From Spirochaetales bacterium (GTDB taxonomy: Bacteria > Spirochaetota > Spirochaetia > DSM-27196 > Alkalispirochaetaceae), in NCBI GenBank assembly GCA_028282545.1, contig JANQHT010000074.1, positions 1 to 56,510 on the forward strand: 56,510 nt of DNA, in the 5' to 3' direction. Under the pieces are notes generated by a model that had not been told where the DNA came from, made no database searches, and saw only the letters and a program-made list of their open reading frames with translations. The translations under genes were made by a program, and so were the position numbers. Positions 1-6,568 of this stretch are shown piece after piece; the first letter of the stretch is position 1; the number at the start of each line of letters is the position of its first letter.

Positions 1-284
1 ACGTCGCAGGTGAAGCCGCTCCCGGCGGAGTCGTACAGGAGACATAGTCTCTCGTCGTTCTTGAGAGTGGAACCGATGAGGAGTGTCGCCACGTACGCCT
101 CACCCAGTGCCGTTGTTTCTCGATCGTTCGTCTCGTGGTTGGCCGCCATCTGGAGGACCAGGGCGCTCGCCTGGACCACGGCGATACGGATCGTGCCGCC
201 CTCGGCAAGGTAGAGGTCGACGCCGTCCCGTGCAACGGTTCTGAGGCGCCGCTGCGCGTCTTCGCCGGTGTTCCGCAGGATCAT
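1..284 (-). CDS. hslO: Hsp33 redox-regulated chaperone HslO, 5' part only
   Basis: Reading the minus strand from an ATG at 284 gives an open frame that runs off the window edge (94 codons visible). It contains the Hsp33 hallmark ALGEAYVATLLIGSTLK followed by acidic and basic residues. Hsp33 is a cytoplasmic holdase activated by oxidation of a C-terminal zinc-binding four-cysteine centre; that part lies outside the window, so its presence cannot be checked. The ATG overlaps the stop of the upstream capA-like gene (ATGA), so the two are probably translationally coupled. Confidence 0.85.
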   Translation of the reverse strand, partial: MILRNTGEDAQRRLRTVARDGVDLYLAEGGTIRIAVVQASALVLQMAANHETNDRETTALGEAYVATLLIGSTLKNDERLCLLYDSAGSGFTCD

Positions 285-1405
285 TTTGGGCGAAACGCCA
301 TTTGCTCGAGATAGTCCCGGCGGTGACGATAGTAAGCGCGCCAGGCGGGGTCGAGTTCACGCACGAGTACCGTGGCTGCCGTTTCGAGCACGACCCCGGC
401 CCTCCTCCCCGGCAGGATGCGCTGGAACACGGGAATCGCGTCCACGTCGAGGACGTTCGCATCGGAACCGGTAGCGACCGTTACGCGGTAGAGCATCGAA
501 TCGTGGGTGAAGGCCCACGGATCGTCCGGGTCCGGTGCAGCGTGGTCAACTCGGTACCCCTGCGCCCCGAGGAGGTTTCCCGTCGAATAGAGCAGCAGGT
601 GCGACCGACCATCGATCTCCAGGAGATCCGCCCCCTGCAGCACGTGCGGATGGTGCCCCCAGACGATATGGACCCCGGCCTCCGCGATCCGGCGAAAGAG
701 CGTCCGCTTCGCTGCGCGCGCTTCAAGGTCGTACTCCTCGACCCAATCCCCGTGGTAACTGAGGACAAAGAGGTCGTATTCATCGGTTCGGTCGGAGAGG
801 TACGAAAGGAAACGTTCCCGGTTGCTCCCGTCAAGAACGTTGACGTGGGAGTACACGTCCCGGTCATCGGGCCATTCGTTTGAAAACTGCGTCACCGCGA
901 TAAAACCCACGCGTATACCCCGGACGTTGATTGAAGTAGGTACGACAAACTCCGGGTAGTCCCCGTCACGGGCGGCCACGGCGGCGACGCCGGACACGAA
1001 CGGAACCCCTCCCCGGCGCGCCTGGATCGTCTTGATACTCGCCACGGTGCCGGAAATACCCGTGTCGCCGTAGTCAAAGGTGTGGTTGTTCGCCAGCGCG
1101 AACACGTCTACCCCCGCTGCGACGGCCGCTTCGACGTATTCCACGGGTCCGTTGAACAGCGGAAAGCCGCTCACCGGGCGCGACTGGTCGACGACGAACT
1201 CGATGTTCACAAAGGAGAGGTCATCCCGCAGAAAGATCGGTTCCACGGCGGTGAAGCAGCGTTCGTAGGAGTCGATGTCGTGAATACGCATGTGCGCCAT
1301 AAGATCCCCTCCGAAGGTCAGAACCAATTCTTCGGCACCTGCGACTCCGGATAGGAGGGACAGGAGCATGACGGTGGCGGTCAATCGGAGCGTTTTGGAT
1401 CGCAC
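281..1405 (-). CDS. CapA-family (poly-gamma-glutamate synthesis type) metallophosphoesterase, secreted
   Basis: The protein has the CapA metallophosphatase signature: FGGDLMAH near the N-terminus, a central LANNHTFDYG block, and the paired histidine segments SYHGDW and WGHHPHVLQG near residues 235-275. Members are calcineurin-like phosphoesterase relatives linked to capsule or surface polymer metabolism; the substrate here is unknown. I chose the GTG at 1405 because it puts a basic n-region (RSK) and a hydrophobic signal segment ending GVAGA at the N-terminus. A -10 box (TATACT, 1416-1411) sits 5 nt upstream with no Shine-Dalgarno. An ATG at 1447 is in frame but would lengthen the n-region and overlap the divergent gene's start. 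Confidence 0.85.
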   Translation of the reverse strand: MRSKTLRLTATVMLLSLLSGVAGAEELVLTFGGDLMAHMRIHDIDSYERCFTAVEPIFLRDDLSFVNIEFVVDQSRPVSGFPLFNGPVEYVEAAVAAGVDVFALANNHTFDYGDTGISGTVASIKTIQARRGGVPFVSGVAAVAARDGDYPEFVVPTSINVRGIRVGFIAVTQFSNEWPDDRDVYSHVNVLDGSNRERFLSYLSDRTDEYDLFVLSYHGDWVEEYDLEARAAKRTLFRRIAEAGVHIVWGHHPHVLQGADLLEIDGRSHLLLYSTGNLLGAQGYRVDHAAPDPDDPWAFTHDSMLYRVTVATGSDANVLDVDAIPVFQRILPGRRAGVVLETAATVLVRELDPAWRAYYRHRRDYLEQMAFRPK

Positions 1406-1410
1406 GGCGG

Positions 1411-1439
1411 TAGTATAACCACACCGGAACGAGTAGAGT
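1411..1439. promoter_or_regulatory. Divergent -10 elements for capA-like gene and aldo/keto reductase
   Basis: On the minus strand TATACT (1416-1411) is followed after 5 nt by the GTG of the capA-like gene. On the plus strand TAGAGT (1434-1439) is followed after 6 nt by the ATG of the aldo/keto reductase. Neither has a good -35 box. The close -10-to-start spacing matches the leaderless layout seen at several other genes in this window. Confidence 0.4.
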
Positions 1440-1445
1440 AGGTCC

Positions 1446-2477
1446 ATGGAATACAGAGCACACGAAACTCGTTACGACCGGTGTCCCCGTCGCCGGAGTG
1501 GCCGGAGCGGCCTCATTCTCCCCGAGGTATCGCTCGGGTTATGGCACAACTTCGGCGACAACCGCCCCATCGACAACGCCCGCGCGATGATCCGGGGCGC
1601 ATTTGACTTGGGAATTTTCCACTTCGATCTGGCCAACAACTACGGACCACCCTACGGCTCCGCGGAAGAGAATTTCGGCAAGATATTTGCCCAGGACCTT
1701 GCGCCGTACAGGGATGAACTTATTATCTCTACCAAGGCGGGCTATGACATGTGGCCCGGTCCCTTCGGCGAATGGGGATCGCGGAAGTACCTGTTGGCGA
1801 GTCTGGATCAGAGCATAAAGCGCATGGGTATCGACTACGTCGACATCTTCTATTCGCACCGGTTCGATCCGGATACGCCCTTGGAAGAGACGATGGGCGC
1901 CCTCGATACCGCGGTCCGCAGCGGAAAGGCGCTCTACGTGGGCGTCTCCTCCTATTCCGCCGAAAAAACGCGTGAAGCGGCGCGCATCCTGCGGGAAATG
2001 GGAACGCCCCTGGTGATCCATCAGCCCTCGTACTCGATGATCAACCGTTGGGTGGAGACGGAAGGTCTGCTCGATGCGCTGACGGAGGAGGGGATCGGGG
2101 CAATCGCCTTTTCGCCCCTCGCTCAGGGCATGCTTTCGGACAAGTACCTAAAAGGCGTACCGGCCGACTCCAGGGCGGGACAGGCGGGATCGTCACTGGA
2201 CAAGTCGATGATCACCGAGGAACGCCTTGACCGGATCCGTGGGTTGAACGGAATCGCCGCCGCCCGGGGACAATCGCTGGCACAGTTGGCACTGGCGTGG
2301 GTGCTGCGGCGGAGCGAAATCACCTCCGTACTGATCGGCGCCAGCGGCCTCTCGCAAATCGAGGAGAACGTTGCCGCCGTCACGGGGCCGGCCCTGACCG
2401 AGGAGGAACTCTCGAAGATCGACGAGTTCGCGGTCGACAGCGAGATCAATCTCTGGGCGCCGTCCAGCAGCCACTGA
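1446..2477 (+). CDS. Aldo/keto reductase of the YghZ (L-glyceraldehyde 3-phosphate reductase) type
   Basis: This 343-aa protein matches E. coli YghZ along nearly its whole length: LPEVSLGLWHNFGD at the N-terminus, HFDLANNYGPPYGSAEENFG (catalytic Asp and Tyr), ISTKAGYDMWPGPFG with the catalytic Lys, DIFYSHRFD with the active-site His, and the C-terminal NADPH-binding SVLIGAS block. YghZ reduces L-glyceraldehyde 3-phosphate and methylglyoxal with NADPH in the cytoplasm. Length and domain layout are normal. The start ATG overlaps by two bases a possible longer start of the divergent capA-like gene. It is followed immediately by a Nudix gene. Confidence 0.92.
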   Translation: MEYRAHETRYDRCPRRRSGRSGLILPEVSLGLWHNFGDNRPIDNARAMIRGAFDLGIFHFDLANNYGPPYGSAEENFGKIFAQDLAPYRDELIISTKAGYDMWPGPFGEWGSRKYLLASLDQSIKRMGIDYVDIFYSHRFDPDTPLEETMGALDTAVRSGKALYVGVSSYSAEKTREAARILREMGTPLVIHQPSYSMINRWVETEGLLDALTEEGIGAIAFSPLAQGMLSDKYLKGVPADSRAGQAGSSLDKSMITEERLDRIRGLNGIAAARGQSLAQLALAWVLRRSEITSVLIGASGLSQIEENVAAVTGPALTEEELSKIDEFAVDSEINLWAPSSSH

Positions 2478-3034
2478 GCGACCACAAAGCGCTCATCGCG
2501 GCGCTTGCCGATTACGAGCGGCGGTTTCCCCGCGAGCGGGGCGTCGTAAACCGTTTTCGCGCGCTCCTGCAAGAGTGGCCGGCGTGTCTCCGGCGCGACC
2601 ACATGCCGGGACACCTCACCGGCTCCGCCTGGGTCGTTTCCGATGGCGTCGGTTCTCCGGCAGTGCTCCTGACGCACCACCGAAAACTCGACCGCTGGCT
2701 ACAGCTGGGGGGACACTCCGACGGAGACGCCGATCTGCCCGGCGTTGCCCTGCGCGAAGCGCGAGAGGAGTCGGGGGTGGCGCCCTTTGTCCCGCCCGGC
2801 AGCGACCGGTGGCGCCTCTTCGATATCGATGTCCACGCTATTCCCGCCCGGGGAGACGTGCCGGCCCACGAGCACTACGATCTACGCTTTCTGTTCTTCG
2901 CCGACCGCGAGCAACCGGTGACCGTGAGCGATGAGTCTCACGACGTCGCCTGGATTTCTCTACAGGCGCTGGAGGAATACACCGACGAACCGTCGATGCT
3001 CCGGATGCGGGGAAAATGGATGGAGTCGTTTTAG
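2474..3034 (+). CDS. Nudix hydrolase
   Basis: A Nudix box is visible as GHSDGDADLPGVALREAREESGV, with a D where the first E usually is but an intact REAREE core. The flanking HLTGSAWVVS and LLTHHRKLDRWLQLGGH are typical of a bacterial Nudix subfamily with an N-terminal helix. Substrate unknown; the family cleaves nucleoside diphosphates linked to another moiety. Conserved sequence begins at SDHKALIAALADYERRF, but no ATG, GTG or TTG lies between 2298 and the Met at 2603. The likeliest start is the CTG at 2474, which overlaps the aldo/keto reductase stop (CTGA); a shorter form from 2603 would lose the N-terminal helix. Start uncertain. Confidence 0.8.
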   Translation: MSDHKALIAALADYERRFPRERGVVNRFRALLQEWPACLRRDHMPGHLTGSAWVVSDGVGSPAVLLTHHRKLDRWLQLGGHSDGDADLPGVALREAREESGVAPFVPPGSDRWRLFDIDVHAIPARGDVPAHEHYDLRFLFFADREQPVTVSDESHDVAWISLQALEEYTDEPSMLRMRGKWMESF

Positions 3035-3856
3035 TCAGCGATCACCCTCGGGGCCGCGCTTTCGAACTCGGTGAACCACACCGCGGCTGCGCTGCATCAG
3101 GCGTGATGTTAGGCGCGGGAACCATCGGGCGGCACGGTCCAGGAGGATTCCCGAGGGAACCGTGAGGTCCCGGGACCGCCGACGCAGCCACGTCCGAATC
3201 AGGATTTCGGCGGCCTTTCGCTGAGTCAAACGCGCCACGCGTTCGTGGTGGAACGGTTTCCCGTCGGCGCCGAGTATCGTCTTTTCCGCGTCGTTTTCCG
3301 TGAATCCCAGGTACACCACCCCCACGTGGAGCCCCTCGTGCCCGTACTCGGCGCGTAGCGCCTGGGCAATCGCGGTGAGAGCCATTTTACTGGCGGAATA
3401 GATGGACACGCCGGGGAACCCGTAAAGGGCGGCCAGGGTGGAGGTGAAGACGACCGAACCGCGGCGCTTCCGCAGTTCAGGGAGGACCGCCACGGTCATG
3501 ATCGTTGCACCGGTGAGGTTGGTCTGTATGACGCGATCCACCACCTCCGGCGTTAGATCGGCCACGTTTCCCCGCATCGATATGCCGGCGTTGTTGAAAA
3601 GAACGTCCACCGCACCAAACCGGTCGAGGGCGCACTCAACAACGGCTGCGCAGTGGAGGGGATCCGTAACGTCTCCGGCCACGGAGACAACGTTGTCCGG
3701 CCCACCTCCGGCTTTCCGCGCCGCATCGGCAACCGCCTCGAGGCGTGAGGTATCGCGACCGGTAAGCACCAGCCGCGTGCCGCGTTCCCCCAGGGTAAGC
3801 GCGAGTTCCCGCCCGATACCCCGGGTTGCACCGGTAACGATAGCGACGCTGTTCAT
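3035..3856 (-). CDS. Short-chain dehydrogenase/reductase (SDR)
   Basis: A classical SDR of 273 aa. It has the Rossmann TGATRGIG cofactor motif near residues 8-15, NNAGIS near 91, the catalytic Ser in VVFTSTLAAL and the YSASK catalytic Tyr and Lys near 155-159. The C-terminal tail (about 230-273) is rich in Arg (RTWLRRRSRD, RLMQRSRG) and may contact membrane or nucleic acid. Substrate unknown. The ATG overlaps the stop of the upstream 88-aa gene (ATGA), so it is the last gene of a three-gene operon with the DUF1820 protein. Confidence 0.9.
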   Translation of the reverse strand: MNSVAIVTGATRGIGRELALTLGERGTRLVLTGRDTSRLEAVADAARKAGGGPDNVVSVAGDVTDPLHCAAVVECALDRFGAVDVLFNNAGISMRGNVADLTPEVVDRVIQTNLTGATIMTVAVLPELRKRRGSVVFTSTLAALYGFPGVSIYSASKMALTAIAQALRAEYGHEGLHVGVVYLGFTENDAEKTILGADGKPFHHERVARLTQRKAAEILIRTWLRRRSRDLTVPSGILLDRAARWFPRLTSRLMQRSRGVVHRVRKRGPEGDR

Positions 3857-4119
3857 TCAGCGGCCTCTCCGGAGTACCCGGTGGCGTAGTCCGCGACTTT
3901 TTCTTCCGCGATGACACGGTATCGTCCCACCACTTCGCCGCCGTCGGTGACGACGATCTCGTACGTGGTTACCGTCTGTTCACCCACGACGTTGGATTCT
4001 CCGCGGACGCGGACGATCTCCGTCCCCGTCTGCGGGTAGAGGCCCGGAACGGGATTGCCGTGTTTGAGGGTGTGCCACTCGTTGTCGAGTTCGCTGAGCA
4101 GCTCCTGCTTTGGATTCAC
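3853..4119 (-). CDS. Hypothetical protein, 88 aa
   Basis: Not recognised. The sequence is acidic and predicted beta-rich (TGTEIVRVRGESNVVGEQTVTTYEIVVTDGGEVVGRYRVIAEE), with a short N-terminal helix (NPKQELLSELDNEWHTL). There is no signal peptide or membrane segment. It starts with GTG overlapping the stop of the DUF1820 gene (GTGA) and its own stop overlaps the SDR start, so it is translationally coupled on both sides. Tight coupling, rather than homology, is the main evidence that it is a real gene. Confidence 0.7.
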   Translation of the reverse strand: MNPKQELLSELDNEWHTLKHGNPVPGLYPQTGTEIVRVRGESNVVGEQTVTTYEIVVTDGGEVVGRYRVIAEEKVADYATGYSGEAAE

Positions 4120-4433
4120 GTGAGTTCCGAGTTTTCTTCGCTTTCGCCGGTGTCGTCCACGACGGTGAAGGGCAGTACCCGTTTGCCCGAGGTCTCTTCA
4201 CGATCGGGGATCTCTTCTATCAGTTTGACCTGCTGGAAGGGCAGCATGATGTGCTTTGCGTCACGAAACTCGCTGCGCAGTTCGTCATCAGCGGGGTCAA
4301 TAATCAACGCGCTCGCTTCGGGGAAGATGATGTCACCGATCGATACAAAGTACGGGTGCGTCATGTCGAGTTCGCGTGCCTTGAGCACGCGCTCTTTCTC
4401 TTTCCAGGTAAAGTGAATACGGAACAACGGCAC
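4116..4433 (-). CDS. DUF1820 family protein
   Basis: The core PLFRIHFTWKEKERVLKARELDM, GDIIFPE and HIMLPFQQVKLIEEI resembles the DUF1820 family of small cytoplasmic proteins of unknown function. The frame is open further upstream (to 4586), but that part is low-complexity and AT-rich. I chose the GTG at 4433 because the conserved block begins there and a promoter (TTGCCT, 17 nt, TACGTT) ends 6 nt before it, implying a leaderless mRNA. It heads the DUF1820 > 88-aa > SDR operon. The C-terminus is acidic (DDTGESEENSELT). Confidence 0.75.
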   Translation of the reverse strand: MPLFRIHFTWKEKERVLKARELDMTHPYFVSIGDIIFPEASALIIDPADDELRSEFRDAKHIMLPFQQVKLIEEIPDREETSGKRVLPFTVVDDTGESEENSELT

Positions 4434-4439
4434 TGAAAG

Positions 4440-4468
4440 AACGTACCACGGGACGATTGGAGAGGCAA
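4440..4468 (-). promoter_or_regulatory. Sigma-70-type promoter for the DUF1820 operon
   Basis: Reading the minus strand: -35 TTGCCT (4468-4463), 17-nt spacer, -10 TACGTT (4445-4440), then 6 nt to the GTG at 4433. No Shine-Dalgarno is present, so the transcript would start at or next to the start codon. Confidence 0.55.
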
Positions 4469-4474
4469 GAAACC

Positions 4475-4490
4475 TTGTATTGCTATACAA
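4475..4490. promoter_or_regulatory. Palindrome upstream of the DUF1820 promoter
   Basis: TTGTAT-TGCT-ATACAA is a perfect 6-bp inverted repeat just upstream of the -35 box, in a markedly AT-rich patch (4475-4510) within an otherwise GC-rich region. It could be an operator or an UP-like element; no regulator is identified. Confidence 0.3.
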
Positions 4491-4570
4491 ATATATAGTA
4501 TTATAAAAACACGTGTCGCGCCCCGCACTACCTTCCAGCGATCTCAAAGACGCCTCTGATGTGCAGCGCC

Positions 4571-4601
4571 GATCCGGCCGTGTCATCTGTTTGGCCGGAT
4601 C
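4571..4601 (-). terminator. Hairpin after mutM (possible terminator)
   Basis: GATCCGGCC and GGCCGGATC form a perfect 9-bp inverted repeat with a 13-nt loop, 10 bp beyond the mutM stop codon. There is no U-run on the minus strand, so it may be an mRNA-end hairpin or a factor-dependent terminator rather than a classical intrinsic one. Confidence 0.4.
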
Positions 4602-4610
4602 GCTTCGCCT

Positions 4611-5471
4611 TCAGGTGGAGTCGTCCGTCACCCCCATGGTAGTCGAGAACGCCTGGCACACGGGACAGAGATGGGTTGAACGCTGACCGACAACGATTCG
4701 CGCGATCGTCGCTCCGCATCGGGGGCAGGGCATCCCTGTACGGCGGAAGACGTTCAAGTACGCCTGGTGCGCGGGCCGTGCCGTTTCGTGGACGCGGAAG
4801 TTGGACGCGCCGGAACCGAGGGCCGTGCCGCCGTGCCGGATTCCCTGATACAGCGCCGATCGCACCGCTCTGAACAGAACCCGTGACCGCTCGCGTCCAA
4901 TGGTGTGACTCAGCCGCTCGGGATGGATTCGAGCGCTCCACAGCGCTTCGTCGGTATAGATGTTGCCCAGCCCCGCGAATATGGACTGGTCCAAGAGCAG
5001 CGCCTTGATCATGCGCCGGCGGCGTGCGAGTTCGACGGCGAACGCCGCCTCGGTCAACGTCGGCGAGAGAAGGTCCGTGCCCTGTGCGGCGAGTTGTTCC
5101 GACGCCCGCGCCCCCCAGGAAACGCGGGCGAACTTCCGCGGATCGTGAAGACACATCCATCCGGCGCCCTCGAGGGAGAGTGCCAACCGAACGTAGGGTG
5201 TGACCTCCGGACTCTCCGCACCAAAGACGATGCGACCGCTCATCCGCAAGTGAATCGTAACCGGCGAGTCGTCTGAGAGGCGCAACAGGAGCAACTTCCC
5301 GTGTCGCTCGACCCCGGTGATGGCGCGTTGTGAAAGGGCTCTCGTACAACCGTGAACGTCTTCAAACACGGTACGGGGCCATTGCACGTACACTGAGGTA
5401 ATCCTACTGCCGCCTAGGCCAACCGCGGCCAGGTGGCGCCTGAGCGTTTCAACTTCCGGGAGTTCCGGCAC
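4611..5471 (-). CDS. mutM: Formamidopyrimidine-DNA glycosylase (Fpg/MutM)
   Basis: Base-excision repair enzyme that removes 8-oxoguanine and opened-ring purines. The start is GTG; after Met removal the catalytic proline and glutamate follow in PELPEVETLRRHL. HGKLLLL holds the conserved beta-clamp lysine near residue 57, GLGNIYTDEALW the H2TH region, and the C-terminus has a complete zinc finger (CPRCG ... CPVC, near 248-272). At 286 aa the length is usual. The GTG lies directly after the stop of the solute-binding-protein gene, so the two are probably co-transcribed. Confidence 0.96.
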   Translation of the reverse strand: MPELPEVETLRRHLAAVGLGGSRITSVYVQWPRTVFEDVHGCTRALSQRAITGVERHGKLLLLRLSDDSPVTIHLRMSGRIVFGAESPEVTPYVRLALSLEGAGWMCLHDPRKFARVSWGARASEQLAAQGTDLLSPTLTEAAFAVELARRRRMIKALLLDQSIFAGLGNIYTDEALWSARIHPERLSHTIGRERSRVLFRAVRSALYQGIRHGGTALGSGASNFRVHETARPAHQAYLNVFRRTGMPCPRCGATIARIVVGQRSTHLCPVCQAFSTTMGVTDDST

Positions 5472-6266
5472 CTACCTTGTCTCCGGTACCACCGGCCTTT
5501 CCCGGTCCGGAAGCGCCGGTAACCATTTGCGGTGAAGGCGCTGCCACGTCCCGTCGGCGATAATCTCCGCCAACGCGTCGTCGATGGCGTCCCGCAGATC
5601 CGGCCGGTCGCGGCGAATAGCGAACCCGTACGCTTCCGACGTGTACGCATCACCGGCAATTCGGAGCCGTCCGGCATACCCTTCGCTCTGGAAGACGTAA
5701 TGGGCAACGATTGCGCTGTCGGCCACCACTCCCGCGATTCGTCCGGCGGTAACGTCCTGGAGCGCCAAGCCGAGGTCATCATACGCCCGCAGCGTGACCC
5801 CCGGTTGGGAGCGGACAAATTCGGCTCCGGTGGTCCCGATTTCGGCTCCAACTTCACCACCGACAAGATCCGATATGTCCTGCGTGATCGTGTCGTCGGC
5901 GGGGACAAGGAGGTATTGGGCGGCGACGAAATAGGGCCGTGAAAAGTGCATCTGCCGCCGGCGCTCCGGCAGTATCGTGACGGAACTCACGATCACGTCG
6001 TACTGCCCGGCGATCAGGCCGGCGAAAATACCATCCCAGGCCACCGGCACAAACTCGACCTCGAACCCGGCGCGGTCGGCGATCGCCGTAAAGAGATCGA
6101 TATCAAACCCGACCAGGTTCCCCGCGGCGTCGATATACTCCATCGGAGGCCACGTAGCGTCCGTTGCGGCCACGACACGGTCGGATTCGTCTACGCCCGC
6201 CGCCGGAAGAAGTGCCGCCGATAGAGAAAAAACTGCCAGCACGCAGGGCAGAAGCGCCGCGGGCAT
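5472..6266 (-). CDS. Amino-acid-type extracellular solute-binding protein (family 3)
   Basis: A periplasmic binding protein of 264 aa. A signal peptide (LLPCVLAVFSLSAALLPAAG) is followed by the SBP_bac_3 signatures WPPMEYIDAAGNLVGFDIDL, YDVIVSSVTILPERRRQMHFSRPY and a C-terminal IADGTWQRLHRKWL. Such proteins deliver polar amino acids or related ligands to an ABC permease, but no permease or ATPase gene is adjacent. The ATG at 6266 was chosen because it starts the signal peptide; the frame is open upstream but would overlap the preceding gene. It precedes mutM directly. Confidence 0.88.
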   Translation of the reverse strand: MPAALLPCVLAVFSLSAALLPAAGVDESDRVVAATDATWPPMEYIDAAGNLVGFDIDLFTAIADRAGFEVEFVPVAWDGIFAGLIAGQYDVIVSSVTILPERRRQMHFSRPYFVAAQYLLVPADDTITQDISDLVGGEVGAEIGTTGAEFVRSQPGVTLRAYDDLGLALQDVTAGRIAGVVADSAIVAHYVFQSEGYAGRLRIAGDAYTSEAYGFAIRRDRPDLRDAIDDALAEIIADGTWQRLHRKWLPALPDRERPVVPETR

Positions 6267-6294
6267 GCCGGGAGAGCGAGTGAACACCGGCGCG

Positions 6295-6522
6295 TCAGTC
6301 CCGGGGTCCCGAAATACGTTCCTGGATGAGCGCCATCCGCCGTGACGTGTCGCCGACAAACATCGGCGCCTCTCCGCCGCCCAGGTTACCGGGTAGCGAC
6401 ACCCGGTTTGCCTTGAGTGCTTTGATCCCGTCTCCGCTTTCCAGAGTGAACGTTCCCTGGGATGACTCGACAACAAGCTCCTCACCGCGCCAGTAGGCGC
6501 GATGAATGCGTTTCTCTTCCAT
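6295..6522 (-). CDS. Hypothetical protein, 75 aa
   Basis: Not recognised. The sequence begins MEEKRIHRAYWRGEELVVES and ends RMALIQERISGPRD; it looks soluble and beta-rich at the N-terminus, with no signal or membrane segment. A good promoter (TTGGCC, 17 nt, TAGAGT) ends 8 nt before its ATG, which supports both the gene and this start. It is the first gene of a probable operon with the solute-binding protein and mutM. Confidence 0.6.
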   Translation of the reverse strand: MEEKRIHRAYWRGEELVVESSQGTFTLESGDGIKALKANRVSLPGNLGGGEAPMFVGDTSRRMALIQERISGPRD

Positions 6523-6530
6523 TGCCGAGT

Positions 6531-6559
6531 ACTCTATCGCTTTTCCCGGGGCGGGCCAA
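6531..6559 (-). promoter_or_regulatory. Sigma-70-type promoter for the 75-aa gene operon
   Basis: Minus strand: -35 TTGGCC (6559-6554), 17-nt spacer, -10 TAGAGT (6536-6531), 8 nt, ATG. It lies between the stop codon of the 638-aa gene and the start of the next gene, and no Shine-Dalgarno is present. Confidence 0.55.
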
Positions 6560-6568
6560 GCGTAGCGT

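Noticed and set aside
4434..4586. N-terminal extension of the DUF1820 protein to 4586
   Set aside because: The extra 51 codons cross an AT-rich palindromic control region and a promoter, and encode no conserved sequence.
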